From Acidobacteriota bacterium (lineage in GTDB: Bacteria; Acidobacteriota; Blastocatellia; Pyrinomonadales; Pyrinomonadaceae): a stretch of DNA of 64,000 nucleotides. The position numbers were made by a program, and so were the translations under genes. The stretch's first letter is position 1, and each line of letters begins with the position of its first letter. Of this stretch, positions 43,005 through 50,667 are shown one piece after another. Where the stretch lies: contig QQUY01000001.1 of the NCBI GenBank assembly GCA_003385635.1, positions 310,001-374,000 of the forward strand, given 5' to 3'. The notes below the pieces were generated by a model. The model made no database searches and had not been told where the DNA came from. It was given only the letters and a program-made list of their open reading frames with translations.

Positions 43005-43532
43005 TGGTCAGTACTCGGAGCGGTAGCGACGGGCCCGGATTAAGTCACCGCAAAGGCGCAAAGGCGCGGAGATTTGAGATCAACTTGTTTCGTCATCTTG
43101 AAGTGTGTTTCGGAACTTTGAAGAGTATTACGGGACGTGCCAATTTCTGAATTTTGAAGAGTATTTCGGGACGTGACAGCTGAGGCCGAGTCCCGGAGGG
43201 ACGGGTAGAAGTAAGCCCCGGACAAGCCGCAGGCGCAGTCCGGGGTCAGGCGGCAATAATACCTTGTAAGCCGCTTTAGCGTCGGGCACGGACAACCTTA
43301 CAGCAAAGGCGCGGAGAATTGAGCGCGCGAAATCCTTGGGGCATGCATCAGCTTGTCCCACTAGCGCTTTCAAGCAGTTGCTGTCGCCAGCTGAAGCTCG
43401 CGCGACTTACCACTCGAATTAGCCCTCCGTGACCGTAAGGCATCCGACACGAAGGTCGCAACGAAAGAGAAAAATTTCACTTCGCGACCATCGGGATGCC
43501 CTCAATACTCTCGGCCCTCGTCTGTCCCCATT
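43005..43532. other. Repeat-rich gene-free stretch
   Basis: No credible gene. It contains a GCAAAGGCGCAAAGGCGCGG repeat (43051-43070) with a partial copy at about 43302; a direct repeat GAAGAGTATTACGGGACGTG (43119-43138) and GAAGAGTATTTCGGGACGTG (43157-43176), 38 bp apart; and a CAGCTTGTC-type palindromic repeat at about 43345-43405, copy 3 of the family at 2465 and 7420. A GGGCGGTC-like minus-strand frame here is low complexity and was not accepted. Confidence 0.65.
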
Positions 43533-43582
43533 GAATAAAGAACGCCCGGGACCGCGTCGAAGCGTATAGGTTCCGGGCGTTC
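43533..43582 (-). terminator. Terminator of the lipoprotein gene (minus strand)
   Basis: On the minus strand GAACGCCCGG and CCGGGCGTTC pair around a 22-nt loop and run into TTTATTC. It begins 39 bp past the stop codon at 43621. Confidence 0.75.
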
Positions 43583-43620
43583 GTTCGCTTGATCTTAGCG
43601 AGAGTTAGATCCGTTTGGGA

Positions 43621-44556
43621 TTAATTCTTGGGCGTCCCGAAAGTCATGATCGCTTTCCAGGCTCCGTCCTCTTTCGCATAGATCGTCGCTCCACGTTCTT
43701 CGGGAACGTCCTGGTCACCGCATTTTCCGTCCACCGAGGAATTGAACGTCAGCAAGGCGTAATCGCTGCCAAAAGAGACACTTGCGGGTTCGGAAAGCGA
43801 AACCGACTTGATGTCGCAAGGCTCCATCCACCGTTTTAGGGTGACGTCGCGTGCTGTCCATCCGTCGGCGGGTGAGAGCGAGGTCATGTTCTTGCCCGCA
43901 AACTGTTCGAGGCCTTCGGCGTTGCCGGCCTTCCAGTCTTCCCAAGCTTTCTTCTCTACGGCGAACAACGCTTCCGTTGCGGCGTCAGCTTCTTTCTCTG
44001 CATCCTTTGACTCCGCAGCAGGGGCTGAAGACGCTGGTTTTGGCGGCGCGTTCGGATCCGCGACCGGTGCTTCGGCGTGAAATGCGCCCTTCCACTTGTC
44101 GCCATCGCGAACATAGATTCCGACAGCCCAGCTGCTGGCGGGGAGTTTCTGTCCTGCACAGGTCGCATCAACTGCAACTTTATAAGTAATGAAGGCCGCA
44201 TCGTTTCCGAGCGGCGTCATTGAGTCGTCCGAGATCTCATAGCTCTTCACGTCGCAGTCGGCGCCGGCGTATTCCTTGCTTGCTGAAGCCTTGTCGAGTT
44301 TTCCGGCCTGGCCATATCCGACGAAGTCGTCAGATAAAAAGTCATTCCAGAACTCTGCGTCCTTGGATTTCCATGCCTCGTAGGCGCTCCTTTCGAGCGT
44401 CATCAGAGCGTCTTTCGTAGGGGCTGCGGCTGTGGTCGCTGGCGCGTCGGAATTCGTATCCTCTGTATTCGCCGTGGTATTTCCGTCGGGAGCGGGGCAT
44501 GCAGCGAAAAGAACCGCCGCCGCAACGGTAAGTACGAAACACTTGAAAGTGGTCAT
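43621..44556 (-). CDS. Lipoprotein with two SnoaL/DUF4440-like (NTF2) domains
   Basis: 311 residues from the ATG with TAAGGAGAC upstream; a longer frame from 44658 is not supported. A lipobox (VLFAAC) follows the signal. After a Thr/Ala/Asn-rich linker, two related units appear: LERSAYEAWKSKDAEFWNDFLSDDFVGYG (about 55-170) and VEKKAWEDWKAGNAEGLEQFAGKNMTS (about 200-305). Both have CDVKSYEIS / CDIKSVSLS and similar beta strands, a clear internal duplication. The fold is NTF2-like; ligand unknown. Envelope-anchored, monocistronic. Confidence 0.85.
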   Translation of the reverse strand: MTTFKCFVLTVAAAVLFAACPAPDGNTTANTEDTNSDAPATTAAAPTKDALMTLERSAYEAWKSKDAEFWNDFLSDDFVGYGQAGKLDKASASKEYAGADCDVKSYEISDDSMTPLGNDAAFITYKVAVDATCAGQKLPASSWAVGIYVRDGDKWKGAFHAEAPVADPNAPPKPASSAPAAESKDAEKEADAATEALFAVEKKAWEDWKAGNAEGLEQFAGKNMTSLSPADGWTARDVTLKRWMEPCDIKSVSLSEPASVSFGSDYALLTFNSSVDGKCGDQDVPEERGATIYAKEDGAWKAIMTFGTPKN

Positions 44557-44960
44557 ATTTGTCTCCTTACTAGGTTCGAAATGGAGTCGAGTCCGGCGAA
44601 AGACATCACCGCCAAACGATTCAACAGCTTGAAACTGTAATGTGTGTAGGACGGGCAATTCTCCACCTGTTTCGAGCCACAGTCAAGCTGGGATCAGTGA
44701 CCAATGGACAGTGACCGTTGACCAATGGATCTGGGACCCGGAACGGCTGCGACGGGCCAAAGAAGCTTTAAGTCCCTTGGATCGCCGGGCAAGCAGGAAA
44801 CTCAAGAGAGTTTCAACGCAAAGGACGCAAAGGAAAGAAAGGAACTCACTTCGCGATCCTTGCGGCCTTTTTGTCAAGAATGCAGAAGTCTGCAGCGGTT
44901 GGGGGCCGGTCGCTACCGCTCCGGGTACTGATTCATTGGTCAATCAACGATGGACAATGA
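44557..44960. other. Repeat-rich gene-free stretch
   Basis: No accepted gene. It has repeated TTGACCAATGG (44718) and GACCAATGGACAGTGACC (44699), a related inverse GGTCAATCAACGATGG (44939), and AACGCAAAGGACGCAAAGG at 44817, a relative of 43051. Any plus-strand frame here is low complexity and overlaps the oxidoreductase end. Confidence 0.65.
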
Positions 44961-46538
44961 TCATTGACCGAACCATTTCTTCACATCTTTCAACACGACT
45001 TTCGCGGTGTTGTGCCCCGAAGCTCCGAACACGCCGCCGCCTGGATGCGTCGAGGCGCCGGTCAGATACAGATTTTCGAAAGGGGTCTTGTAGGCATTCA
45101 TCTCCGGAAGCGGCCTGAAATAGAACATCTGGTCGAAGTCCATCTCAACGTGCATCACGTTTCCGCGCAGTAAGCCAATCCTCCGTTCCAGATCAAGAGG
45201 CGACTGGACGAACCGGTCTATGAGCGAGGCCTTCACATTCGGCGCGTAATCGTTCACGACATCGATCAGCTTGTCCGCCTCGCGGTCCTCGATATCGTCC
45301 CAGTTCTCGCCGCTAGCAAGCTCGTAAGGATAATACTGACCCCATATGAAAAGCGTGTGCTTGTTCTCAGGAGCCAACGTGTCGTCAACTGCAGAGAAAG
45401 TCATCGCCAGCGCACCCGGTTTCTCAGAAGGCCTGCCCTTCAAGTAATCCGCATAAGTGTTGTCAAGATACTGCATCGACGGACACAGCAACTGAAGACC
45501 GCGATGACATTCGGCGGGCGAGCCGCCCGATGGTGCAGCTGAATAATCGGGAAGCTCGGAAACCGCGCATCGGACGATCATCCCAAATCCGTTGCCGACT
45601 CGAACATTGTCCAGACGTTCGGCCAGGCCATTCGGAAGATTGCCACGCCCGATCAGTTTAAAGAAGGTCGTATGTACGTGAGCATTCGAAACCACGCGTT
45701 TCGCCTCTATCTTCTCGCCGTTCGCGAGTTCGATCGACGTGACTCGCTTTCCGTCAACGCCTATCGAGGCGACCTCGGCATCAAGCATCACCTCGCCGCC
45801 GTGATGTTCGAGGCACTTTGCCATCGCTTGTGTAAGCGCACCTGAGCCTCCACGGGGACGTTTTACGCCCGATCGGTGGATCATCGAATGCCAACCGAGA
45901 AAATCTCCGCTCGCGGCGGCGGTCGGAGGAGGCCCGCTTTGAGCGGCAAGCCACGTCATCGCGGCACGAAGGCCCTCGTGTTTGAAGGTCTCTTTGACGA
46001 GCGATCCGTAGCTGGTCATCAACTTGCGGACCATGTTCGCGGGATCGGCATTCCGCTTGAGGATCATGTGCCGCAGGAGATTTGTGAGGGTGGGCGGCTT
46101 GAGAAATGCATCGAAAACGCCTTCGTTCAGCTTTTCCCATTCATTCACAAAAGCCTTGTATCGGTCGGCATCTTCAGGTGAGATCTTCGCGATCGATTCA
46201 CACGTCTTGTCGACGTCCCTCCAGAAATAGATAGCTCCCTTTCCATCGGGCATCGGAGCGAACGCGAACGGGTCGCAGTCGATGTACTCGAGGCCAAACT
46301 TCTCAAGCTCAAGATCCTGGATCACGGGCGTGAGGTGGATCATTATGTGCGCCGAAGAACCGACGTCGATCTTGTAGCCGTCTATCAGATCGTCCTGCGT
46401 GCAAACCGCTCCTCCGACGATATGCCTACGCTCAAGCACGACGACCTTCAGGCCCGCTTTAGCAAGATAGCAGGCGCAGGTCAGGCCGTTGTGGCCTCCG
46501 CCGATGACGGCGACGTCGAAGCTATTCCCGTTGGTCAT
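44961..46538 (-). CDS. Phytoene-desaturase-like FAD oxidoreductase (PYROXD2/CrtI family)
   Basis: 525 residues. The N-terminal dinucleotide motif VAVIGGGHNGLTCACYLAKAG is followed by VVVLERRHIVGGAVCTQD, and the C-terminal FAD motif reads NLYLTGASTHPGGGVFGASGHNTA. In the middle, a KRPRGGSGALTQAMAKCLEHHGG segment is of the CrtI type. The overall pattern, including the N-terminal TQDDLIDGYKIDVGSSAH, is closer to PYROXD2-like proteins than to true carotenoid desaturases, so a role in carotenoids is doubtful. The start codon lies just downstream of a heptamer array (46543-46563) that takes the place of the 5' UTR. Confidence 0.9.
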   Translation of the reverse strand: MTNGNSFDVAVIGGGHNGLTCACYLAKAGLKVVVLERRHIVGGAVCTQDDLIDGYKIDVGSSAHIMIHLTPVIQDLELEKFGLEYIDCDPFAFAPMPDGKGAIYFWRDVDKTCESIAKISPEDADRYKAFVNEWEKLNEGVFDAFLKPPTLTNLLRHMILKRNADPANMVRKLMTSYGSLVKETFKHEGLRAAMTWLAAQSGPPPTAAASGDFLGWHSMIHRSGVKRPRGGSGALTQAMAKCLEHHGGEVMLDAEVASIGVDGKRVTSIELANGEKIEAKRVVSNAHVHTTFFKLIGRGNLPNGLAERLDNVRVGNGFGMIVRCAVSELPDYSAAPSGGSPAECHRGLQLLCPSMQYLDNTYADYLKGRPSEKPGALAMTFSAVDDTLAPENKHTLFIWGQYYPYELASGENWDDIEDREADKLIDVVNDYAPNVKASLIDRFVQSPLDLERRIGLLRGNVMHVEMDFDQMFYFRPLPEMNAYKTPFENLYLTGASTHPGGGVFGASGHNTAKVVLKDVKKWFGQ

Positions 46539-46542
46539 AAGT

Positions 46543-46563
46543 GAATCGTGAATCGTGAATCGA
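46543..46563. repeat. Short heptamer array (TGAATCG)n, three units
   Basis: Three units immediately upstream of the oxidoreductase start codon (minus strand). No other ribosome site is seen there. Confidence 0.8.
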
Positions 46564-46571
46564 AAATAGAT

Positions 46572-46691
46572 CGTTTAGAGCAGCGCTTGCGCTGCCCAAG
46601 CCGCTTTCGAAAGCGGCTCATTCACGCCGATATCTCGTCATCCCGTGTCGGGCTTCGCCTTCCAAATGCAGCGCAAGCGCCGCTCTAAACG
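46572..46691. repeat. 120-bp inverted-repeat element, family B copy 1
   Basis: Ends CGTTTAGAGCAGCGCTTGCG and its inverse CGC...CTCTAAACG pair over about 24 bp. Inside are GCCGCTTTCGAAAGCGGC and GTGTCGGGCTTCGCC. Related copies lie at 50486-50605 and 56179-56292. No open frame. Followed by TGCTGTTATTC and a heptamer array, as at the second copy. Confidence 0.9.
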
Positions 46692-46705
46692 GTGCTGTTA
46701 TTCTT

Positions 46706-46740
46706 TACTCAGTACTCAGTACTCAGTACTCAGTCCTCAG
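46706..46740. repeat. Heptamer array (TACTCAG)n, five units
   Basis: Five units (TACTCAG x4, TCCTCAG) lie between the family B element and the LpxO-like gene; the last unit overlaps that gene's stop codon at 46737. Confidence 0.95.
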
Positions 46741-47660
46741 AACCCCACCAACCACCAGTGCACGAGCAGGAAGTAAGCAACGACGATCATCACGATGTAC
46801 TTAAGCGTGTAATACAGATTCCTGTTGTAGGCTTTTACCCGCTGGCCGATCTGGCCGATCGAATAGACGACCGGAAAGATCTTGTTCAAAAGACCGACCT
46901 TGTCGCCAGGAAGGTTCTTCGAAGCAGTAGCAGAAACGACGAACCGCGAAAAGATGCGGTTGAACCAGTCGAGAAGAAAGAACCTGACGGGCCGTTTTAC
47001 GTCGAGGAACAGAATGATCCGGTTCTCGTCCGTCTTGTTCTCGGCGGCGTGTATGAACGTCTCATCGAACATCACCGCCTCACCGTCCTTCCACCAGTAC
47101 TTCTCGCCGTCGACGGTTATGTAGCAGTCCTCTGAGTTCGGGGTCACAAGGCCAAGGTGATAACGATATGAGCCGGCGTACGGATCGCGGTGGCCTCCCA
47201 GCCGCGTACCCGGCGGAAGCATTGTGAACATTCCGCCTTTGACCGTTGGGATCTCATTCAGAAGAGCGACTGTCTTCGGGCAGAGCTCGTTCGCGGAATT
47301 CAGCGTCGATCCGTACCACTTCAAATAGAAGCGTTTCCAGCCGGCTTTGAAGAGCGTTTCGAATCCGAGGTCGTCGAGGTCCTTTGAGGCGATGATGTTC
47401 GAGCCTTCGTTCAGCGCGACCGCCTCTTCGCGGATCGTCTGCCAGTTCTGCCTGAGCGGCTCGAGTTCCTTGAAATTCGAAACCTCGACAAACGGCTTGT
47501 TCGGGTATTTCGAGAACGCGTAGAAAAGACAGTTGATAGGCGCCATAAAGACCGAATGGTCGGTTATCTGCCGCATCGCGCGGAACTTCACCTTCCCGCG
47601 GTAATTTATGTAGATCCCGCAGGCGATGAAGATGAGGATTATTGCTGCCAGATAAACCAT
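46737..47660 (-). CDS. Aspartyl/asparaginyl beta-hydroxylase family protein (LpxO-like)
   Basis: 307 residues. One membrane helix at each end (MVYLAAIILIFIACGIYI and MIVVAYFLLVHWWLV) flanks a soluble domain. The 2-oxoglutarate/Fe(II) dioxygenase site is visible in PPGTRLGGHRDPYAGSYRYHLGL (His and the RD of the HRDP motif) and IHAAENKTDENRIILFLDVKRP (second His and the 2OG-binding Arg). LpxO hydroxylates lipid A acyl chains at the membrane. The match is in fold and membrane anchors; specificity for lipid A is inferred. Its stop overlaps a heptamer array. Confidence 0.9.
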   Translation of the reverse strand: MVYLAAIILIFIACGIYINYRGKVKFRAMRQITDHSVFMAPINCLFYAFSKYPNKPFVEVSNFKELEPLRQNWQTIREEAVALNEGSNIIASKDLDDLGFETLFKAGWKRFYLKWYGSTLNSANELCPKTVALLNEIPTVKGGMFTMLPPGTRLGGHRDPYAGSYRYHLGLVTPNSEDCYITVDGEKYWWKDGEAVMFDETFIHAAENKTDENRIILFLDVKRPVRFFLLDWFNRIFSRFVVSATASKNLPGDKVGLLNKIFPVVYSIGQIGQRVKAYNRNLYYTLKYIVMIVVAYFLLVHWWLVGF

Positions 47661-47693
47661 TGCTTGCTCAAATAATACCCTTCGAGAAAGGGG

Positions 47694-47860
47694 TTAGCCA
47701 CAGATGCAGGGGATGGACACAGATTGAGAAGGGTGAGGGCGCCAAGCAAAATACAGCTTTGACTCTGCCATGTGATGGGCAATTTGAAACCTGCTAAGTA
47801 TTAGTCGTTGAAGAGTATCACCTTATCTGATCTGTGTTCATCCCCTTTATCCGTGGCTAA
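47694..47860. repeat. 167-bp element with 31-bp inverted ends
   Basis: Left arm TTAGCCACAGATGCAGGGGA... (47694-47724) and right arm ...TCCCCTTTATCCGTGGCTAA (47830-47860) are imperfect inverted repeats, with GGACACAGAT and ATCTGTGTTC inside them. The right arm contains the stop codon of the patatin gene. The core shows no frame. It looks like a small non-autonomous mobile element. Confidence 0.85.
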
Positions 47861-48645
47861 ATTTTTTCGTCAACAAGGCGCTTTATCTCGTCGAGCTTCT
47901 TCAGAGCCGCTTGTTCTCCGAGTTCGATGAACTGGTCCATCTTACCGATCTCGTCCGGTCGAAGGTGCGCAACTTCCGGAATGATCACGACGTCAGCCTG
48001 ATAATGCTGGTGCGATGAAGCGGTTCTCAAAAGCATCATCGCCGATTGAAAGAAGACTCCCAGTAGCGTGTTCGGCGAGCCCCAGAATGCTGAATTCGGC
48101 GAGATGACATCTACCGCGATTATCTTCTCGGCTCCGAGGTCCCTGACCGCCTTCGCAGGGATCGGTGCGACGACCCCTCCGTCGACATACTTCTTTCCCG
48201 TCTCGTCTTCAACAGGCGCGAATACTCCTGGTATGGCGCAAGAAGCGCGGATCGCGAATCCAACATCGCCCTCGCCTTTGAACACCTTTTCTTCAGCTGT
48301 TTCCAGGTTCGTTGCGACTGCGGCAAAAGGGAGCATCAGCTCTTCAAACCGTGTGAAAGGCACCCGCTTCCTGATCATGTCTTCGAGCGGCTTGTTCGAT
48401 AACAGGCCCTTTGCATTGAAAGAAAGCTTGCTCATCTTAAACCAGGAAAGGTCCTTGCCCATCTCGATGATGCTGTCGACCGACATACCGGAAGCGTACC
48501 CGAGGCCAGCGATCGAACCGGCGGATGTGCCCGCAACGAAATCTATCGGTATCCCATTTTCTTTCAGCACTCTCAGGACGCCAATATGCGCGTAACCGCG
48601 CGCAGCTCCGCCGGAAAGCGCCAAGCCGATCTTTGAATTGCTCAC
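47857..48645 (-). CDS. Patatin-like phospholipase (RssA-like)
   Basis: 262 residues from a GTG start. The oxyanion loop LSGGAARGYAHIGVL, the nucleophile elbow GTSAGS and the DGG of YVDGGVVAPIP make the Ser-Asp dyad clear. Such cytosolic or membrane-associated lipases hydrolyse acyl esters of phospholipids. The final residues KRLVDEKI and the stop overlap the right arm of the inverted-repeat element. No partner gene is adjacent except the converging LpxO-type gene 197 bp away. Confidence 0.93.
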   Translation of the reverse strand: MSNSKIGLALSGGAARGYAHIGVLRVLKENGIPIDFVAGTSAGSIAGLGYASGMSVDSIIEMGKDLSWFKMSKLSFNAKGLLSNKPLEDMIRKRVPFTRFEELMLPFAAVATNLETAEEKVFKGEGDVGFAIRASCAIPGVFAPVEDETGKKYVDGGVVAPIPAKAVRDLGAEKIIAVDVISPNSAFWGSPNTLLGVFFQSAMMLLRTASSHQHYQADVVIIPEVAHLRPDEIGKMDQFIELGEQAALKKLDEIKRLVDEKI

Positions 48646-48670
48646 GGGTTAAATCGTAAATGGTTGGTGG

Positions 48671-48864
48671 TGAATTGTGAATCGCGGATCGTGAATCGTG
48701 AATGGCAGATTGAAGATTGAGAATTGAGAATTGAGAATTGGAGGTCCTCATACAGTTGAGCGGATCGCTTCGATTTAGATCCGAATCGAAACCATTCACA
48801 ATCTTCAATTTTCCATTCTCAATTCACTACCGGCTATTCACGATTAACGATTCACAATTCACGG
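48671..48864. repeat. Opposed heptamer arrays between patatin and subtilase genes
   Basis: Left array (48671-48740): units GTGAATC, GTGAATG, TTGAGAA, TTGAGAA. Right array (48793-48864): the opposite orientation, CAATTTTCC, TTCACGATTAACGATTCACAATTC. Together they form a loose inverted repeat in a 263-bp divergent gap, around a short 50-bp non-repetitive middle. Confidence 0.85.
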
Positions 48865-48908
48865 CTAGATAGTCTTATAATTACCTAACCGCCCAGGGCG
48901 GCCAAACA

Positions 48909-50321
48909 ATGTCCCTCCACGACTCACTTCCGCCCGAACGAACAAAAACCTCCGCCGATATTGCCGCGGGGGAGTCGAGGTGTGCGGTCTGTTCGAGAGA
49001 ACCGCAGAAGGGGACGATCGAATTGAAGCTTCTCGACGAAGAGCTAGGAAAGCTGATCCGTGCCAATGCGCCGGGAGTCGATGAGCTCGAGTCCGTTTGC
49101 ATACGCTGTGCTCGCATATTCGACCGGTGCCGCGACAGCATACTTAAGGACGCAGCGCTTAAGAAGGATGGATCTCATGTTCTTTCTACGCCTCTCAGGC
49201 TCGGAAGCGTGGACCGTTACACAGGAAAGGGGACCACGATCGCGTTCCTTGATTCCGGATTTTACCCGCACCCGGACCTTACCAAGCCTAAGAACCGCAT
49301 TATCGGTTATAGAAGCCTGCTTCATAAAGAAGGAGACGATTCCCAGCTTTATGAGCCCGATGTCGCGAGCTGGCACGGGATGATGACTTCAGTGGTGGCA
49401 TCGGGAAACGGCTGGCTGTCCAACGGTTTCTACCGGGGCCTCGCACCGGATTCGAAGGTCGTGCTCGTCAAGCTTGCAAAGACAGGGCGAATAACAGAGC
49501 AGAACATTCAGGACGGTCTCGAATGGGTACTTGAAAACCGCACGAAGTTTGGTATCGACGTCGTTAACATTTCGGCCGGCGGTGATTTTGAACAGAGCTA
49601 TCTGCACGATTCGCTTTCTCAGGTCGTTGAAGAGTGCTCTTCACAGGGTATCGTGGTAGTTTGCGCGGTCGGTAATGCGGGAGATCTTCCGACGCATCCG
49701 GTCTTTCCGCCTGCCAGCGCGCCTTCGTGCATTGCGGTCGGCGGCCTTGACGACAACAACTCGATCGACCGAAGCCGCCGTGGAATGTACCGCAGCTCGT
49801 ACGGCCCTACCGTCGACGGTCTTCAAAAGCCTGAGGTGATCGCTCCGAGCATATGGGTCCCTGCGCCGATACTTCCCGGAACACCGACAGCAAAGCAGGC
49901 AGAGTTTCTTGAATCACTGGACAAATCGGCCGACAAGAACCTGCACGACAAGATCCGGAAGAATCCCGGAGTGGTCAGCGAGCTTGACGCAGCGATCGAC
50001 CGGCCGGTCCACTCGCTGAGACAGATCATCATCCTTAAGCTCAGGCAGGAAAGCGTGATCAACAAATACTACAAGTATGTCGATGGCACTTCCTTTTCCT
50101 CACCGATAGTTTCTTCGGTAGTTGCACAGATGATCGAGGCCGACCCGAAACTGACGGTCCAGCAGATCAAGAGAATCCTGATAAGTACCGCGGAAAGGCT
50201 GCCCCACTACGAAGTCGACCGACAAGGCTGGGGAGTTATCGATCCTAGAAAGGCGGTGGAAGCAGCGGAAGAGATGAGTACTGAGAGACGAGTACTGAGG
50301 ACTGAGGAAATTGATGATTGA
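48909..50321 (+). CDS. Intracellular-type subtilase (S8) with N-terminal zinc-binding cysteines
   Basis: 470 residues, no signal peptide. The first 80 residues have Cys 25/28 and 64/67/74 (CAVC...CIRCARIFDRC), a probable zinc module. The S8 domain has Asp115 (AFLDSGFYPH), His156 (SWHGMMTS), the oxyanion Asn256 (VGNAG) and Ser395 (DGTSFSSP). The insert between 320 and 385 is rich in charge. The last 15 residues, including EIDD, are encoded by a heptamer array (from 50275), which suggests the original stop was lost. An intracellular protease with the metal module as regulator or targeting part is likely. Confidence 0.9.
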   Translation: MSLHDSLPPERTKTSADIAAGESRCAVCSREPQKGTIELKLLDEELGKLIRANAPGVDELESVCIRCARIFDRCRDSILKDAALKKDGSHVLSTPLRLGSVDRYTGKGTTIAFLDSGFYPHPDLTKPKNRIIGYRSLLHKEGDDSQLYEPDVASWHGMMTSVVASGNGWLSNGFYRGLAPDSKVVLVKLAKTGRITEQNIQDGLEWVLENRTKFGIDVVNISAGGDFEQSYLHDSLSQVVEECSSQGIVVVCAVGNAGDLPTHPVFPPASAPSCIAVGGLDDNNSIDRSRRGMYRSSYGPTVDGLQKPEVIAPSIWVPAPILPGTPTAKQAEFLESLDKSADKNLHDKIRKNPGVVSELDAAIDRPVHSLRQIIILKLRQESVINKYYKYVDGTSFSSPIVSSVVAQMIEADPKLTVQQIKRILISTAERLPHYEVDRQGWGVIDPRKAVEAAEEMSTERRVLRTEEIDD

Positions 50322-50345
50322 AAATTGAAAATTGAAAATTGAATG
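50275..50345. repeat. Heptamer array entering the subtilase 3' end
   Basis: Units TGAGTAC, TGAGAGA, CGAGTAC, TGAGGAC, TGAGGAA and then TTGAAAA x3. The first five are translated as the protease C-terminus, and the stop follows inside the array. Confidence 0.9.
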
Positions 50346-50485
50346 TGCATGCATAACCGAAGGTCAGTACAAAACTGGATTCAGATACCGAGGAATAGTG
50401 GTCCTTGGCCTCATGATGAGGTTAAGAAGGTGCTCAACTATCAACTTTCAATTATCAATTTGCCCAGTTATTTTCCCCGATCCTC

Positions 50486-50605
50486 CGTTTAGAGCACCGC
50501 TTGCGCTGCCCAAGCCGCGTTACCACGCGGCTGGTTCACGTCGATATCGGGTCATTCTGTGTCGGGCTTTGCCCTCCAAATGCAGCGCAAGCGCTGATCT
50601 AAACG
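50486..50605. repeat. 120-bp inverted-repeat element, family B copy 2
   Basis: CGTTTAGAGCACCGCTTGCG at the left end and GCGCTGATCTAAACG at the right; the core GCCGCGTTACCACGCGGC and GTGTCGGGCTTTGCC match copy 1. TGCTGCTATTC and a heptamer array follow. Confidence 0.92.
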
Positions 50606-50620
50606 GTGCTGCTATTCTCC

Positions 50621-50656
50621 CTCAGTCCTCAGTCCTCAGTCCTCAGTCCTCAGCAC
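50621..50656. repeat. Heptamer array (CTCAGTC)n, five units
   Basis: Five near-perfect units of CTCAGTC directly after family B copy 2, as an array also follows copy 1. It ends 12 bp from the end of the TonB-C gene. Confidence 0.95.
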
Positions 50657-50667
50657 GCGGGCGCTCC

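Noticed and set aside
43040-43225. Minus-strand frame with repeated SRNTLQ units
   Set aside because: The repetition comes from the 38-bp-spaced direct DNA repeat; no start site and no known fold.
44642-45118. Plus-strand frame of 158 codons in the repeat-rich gap
   Set aside because: It runs through repeat sequence and into the antisense of the oxidoreductase gene; no ribosome site and no domain.
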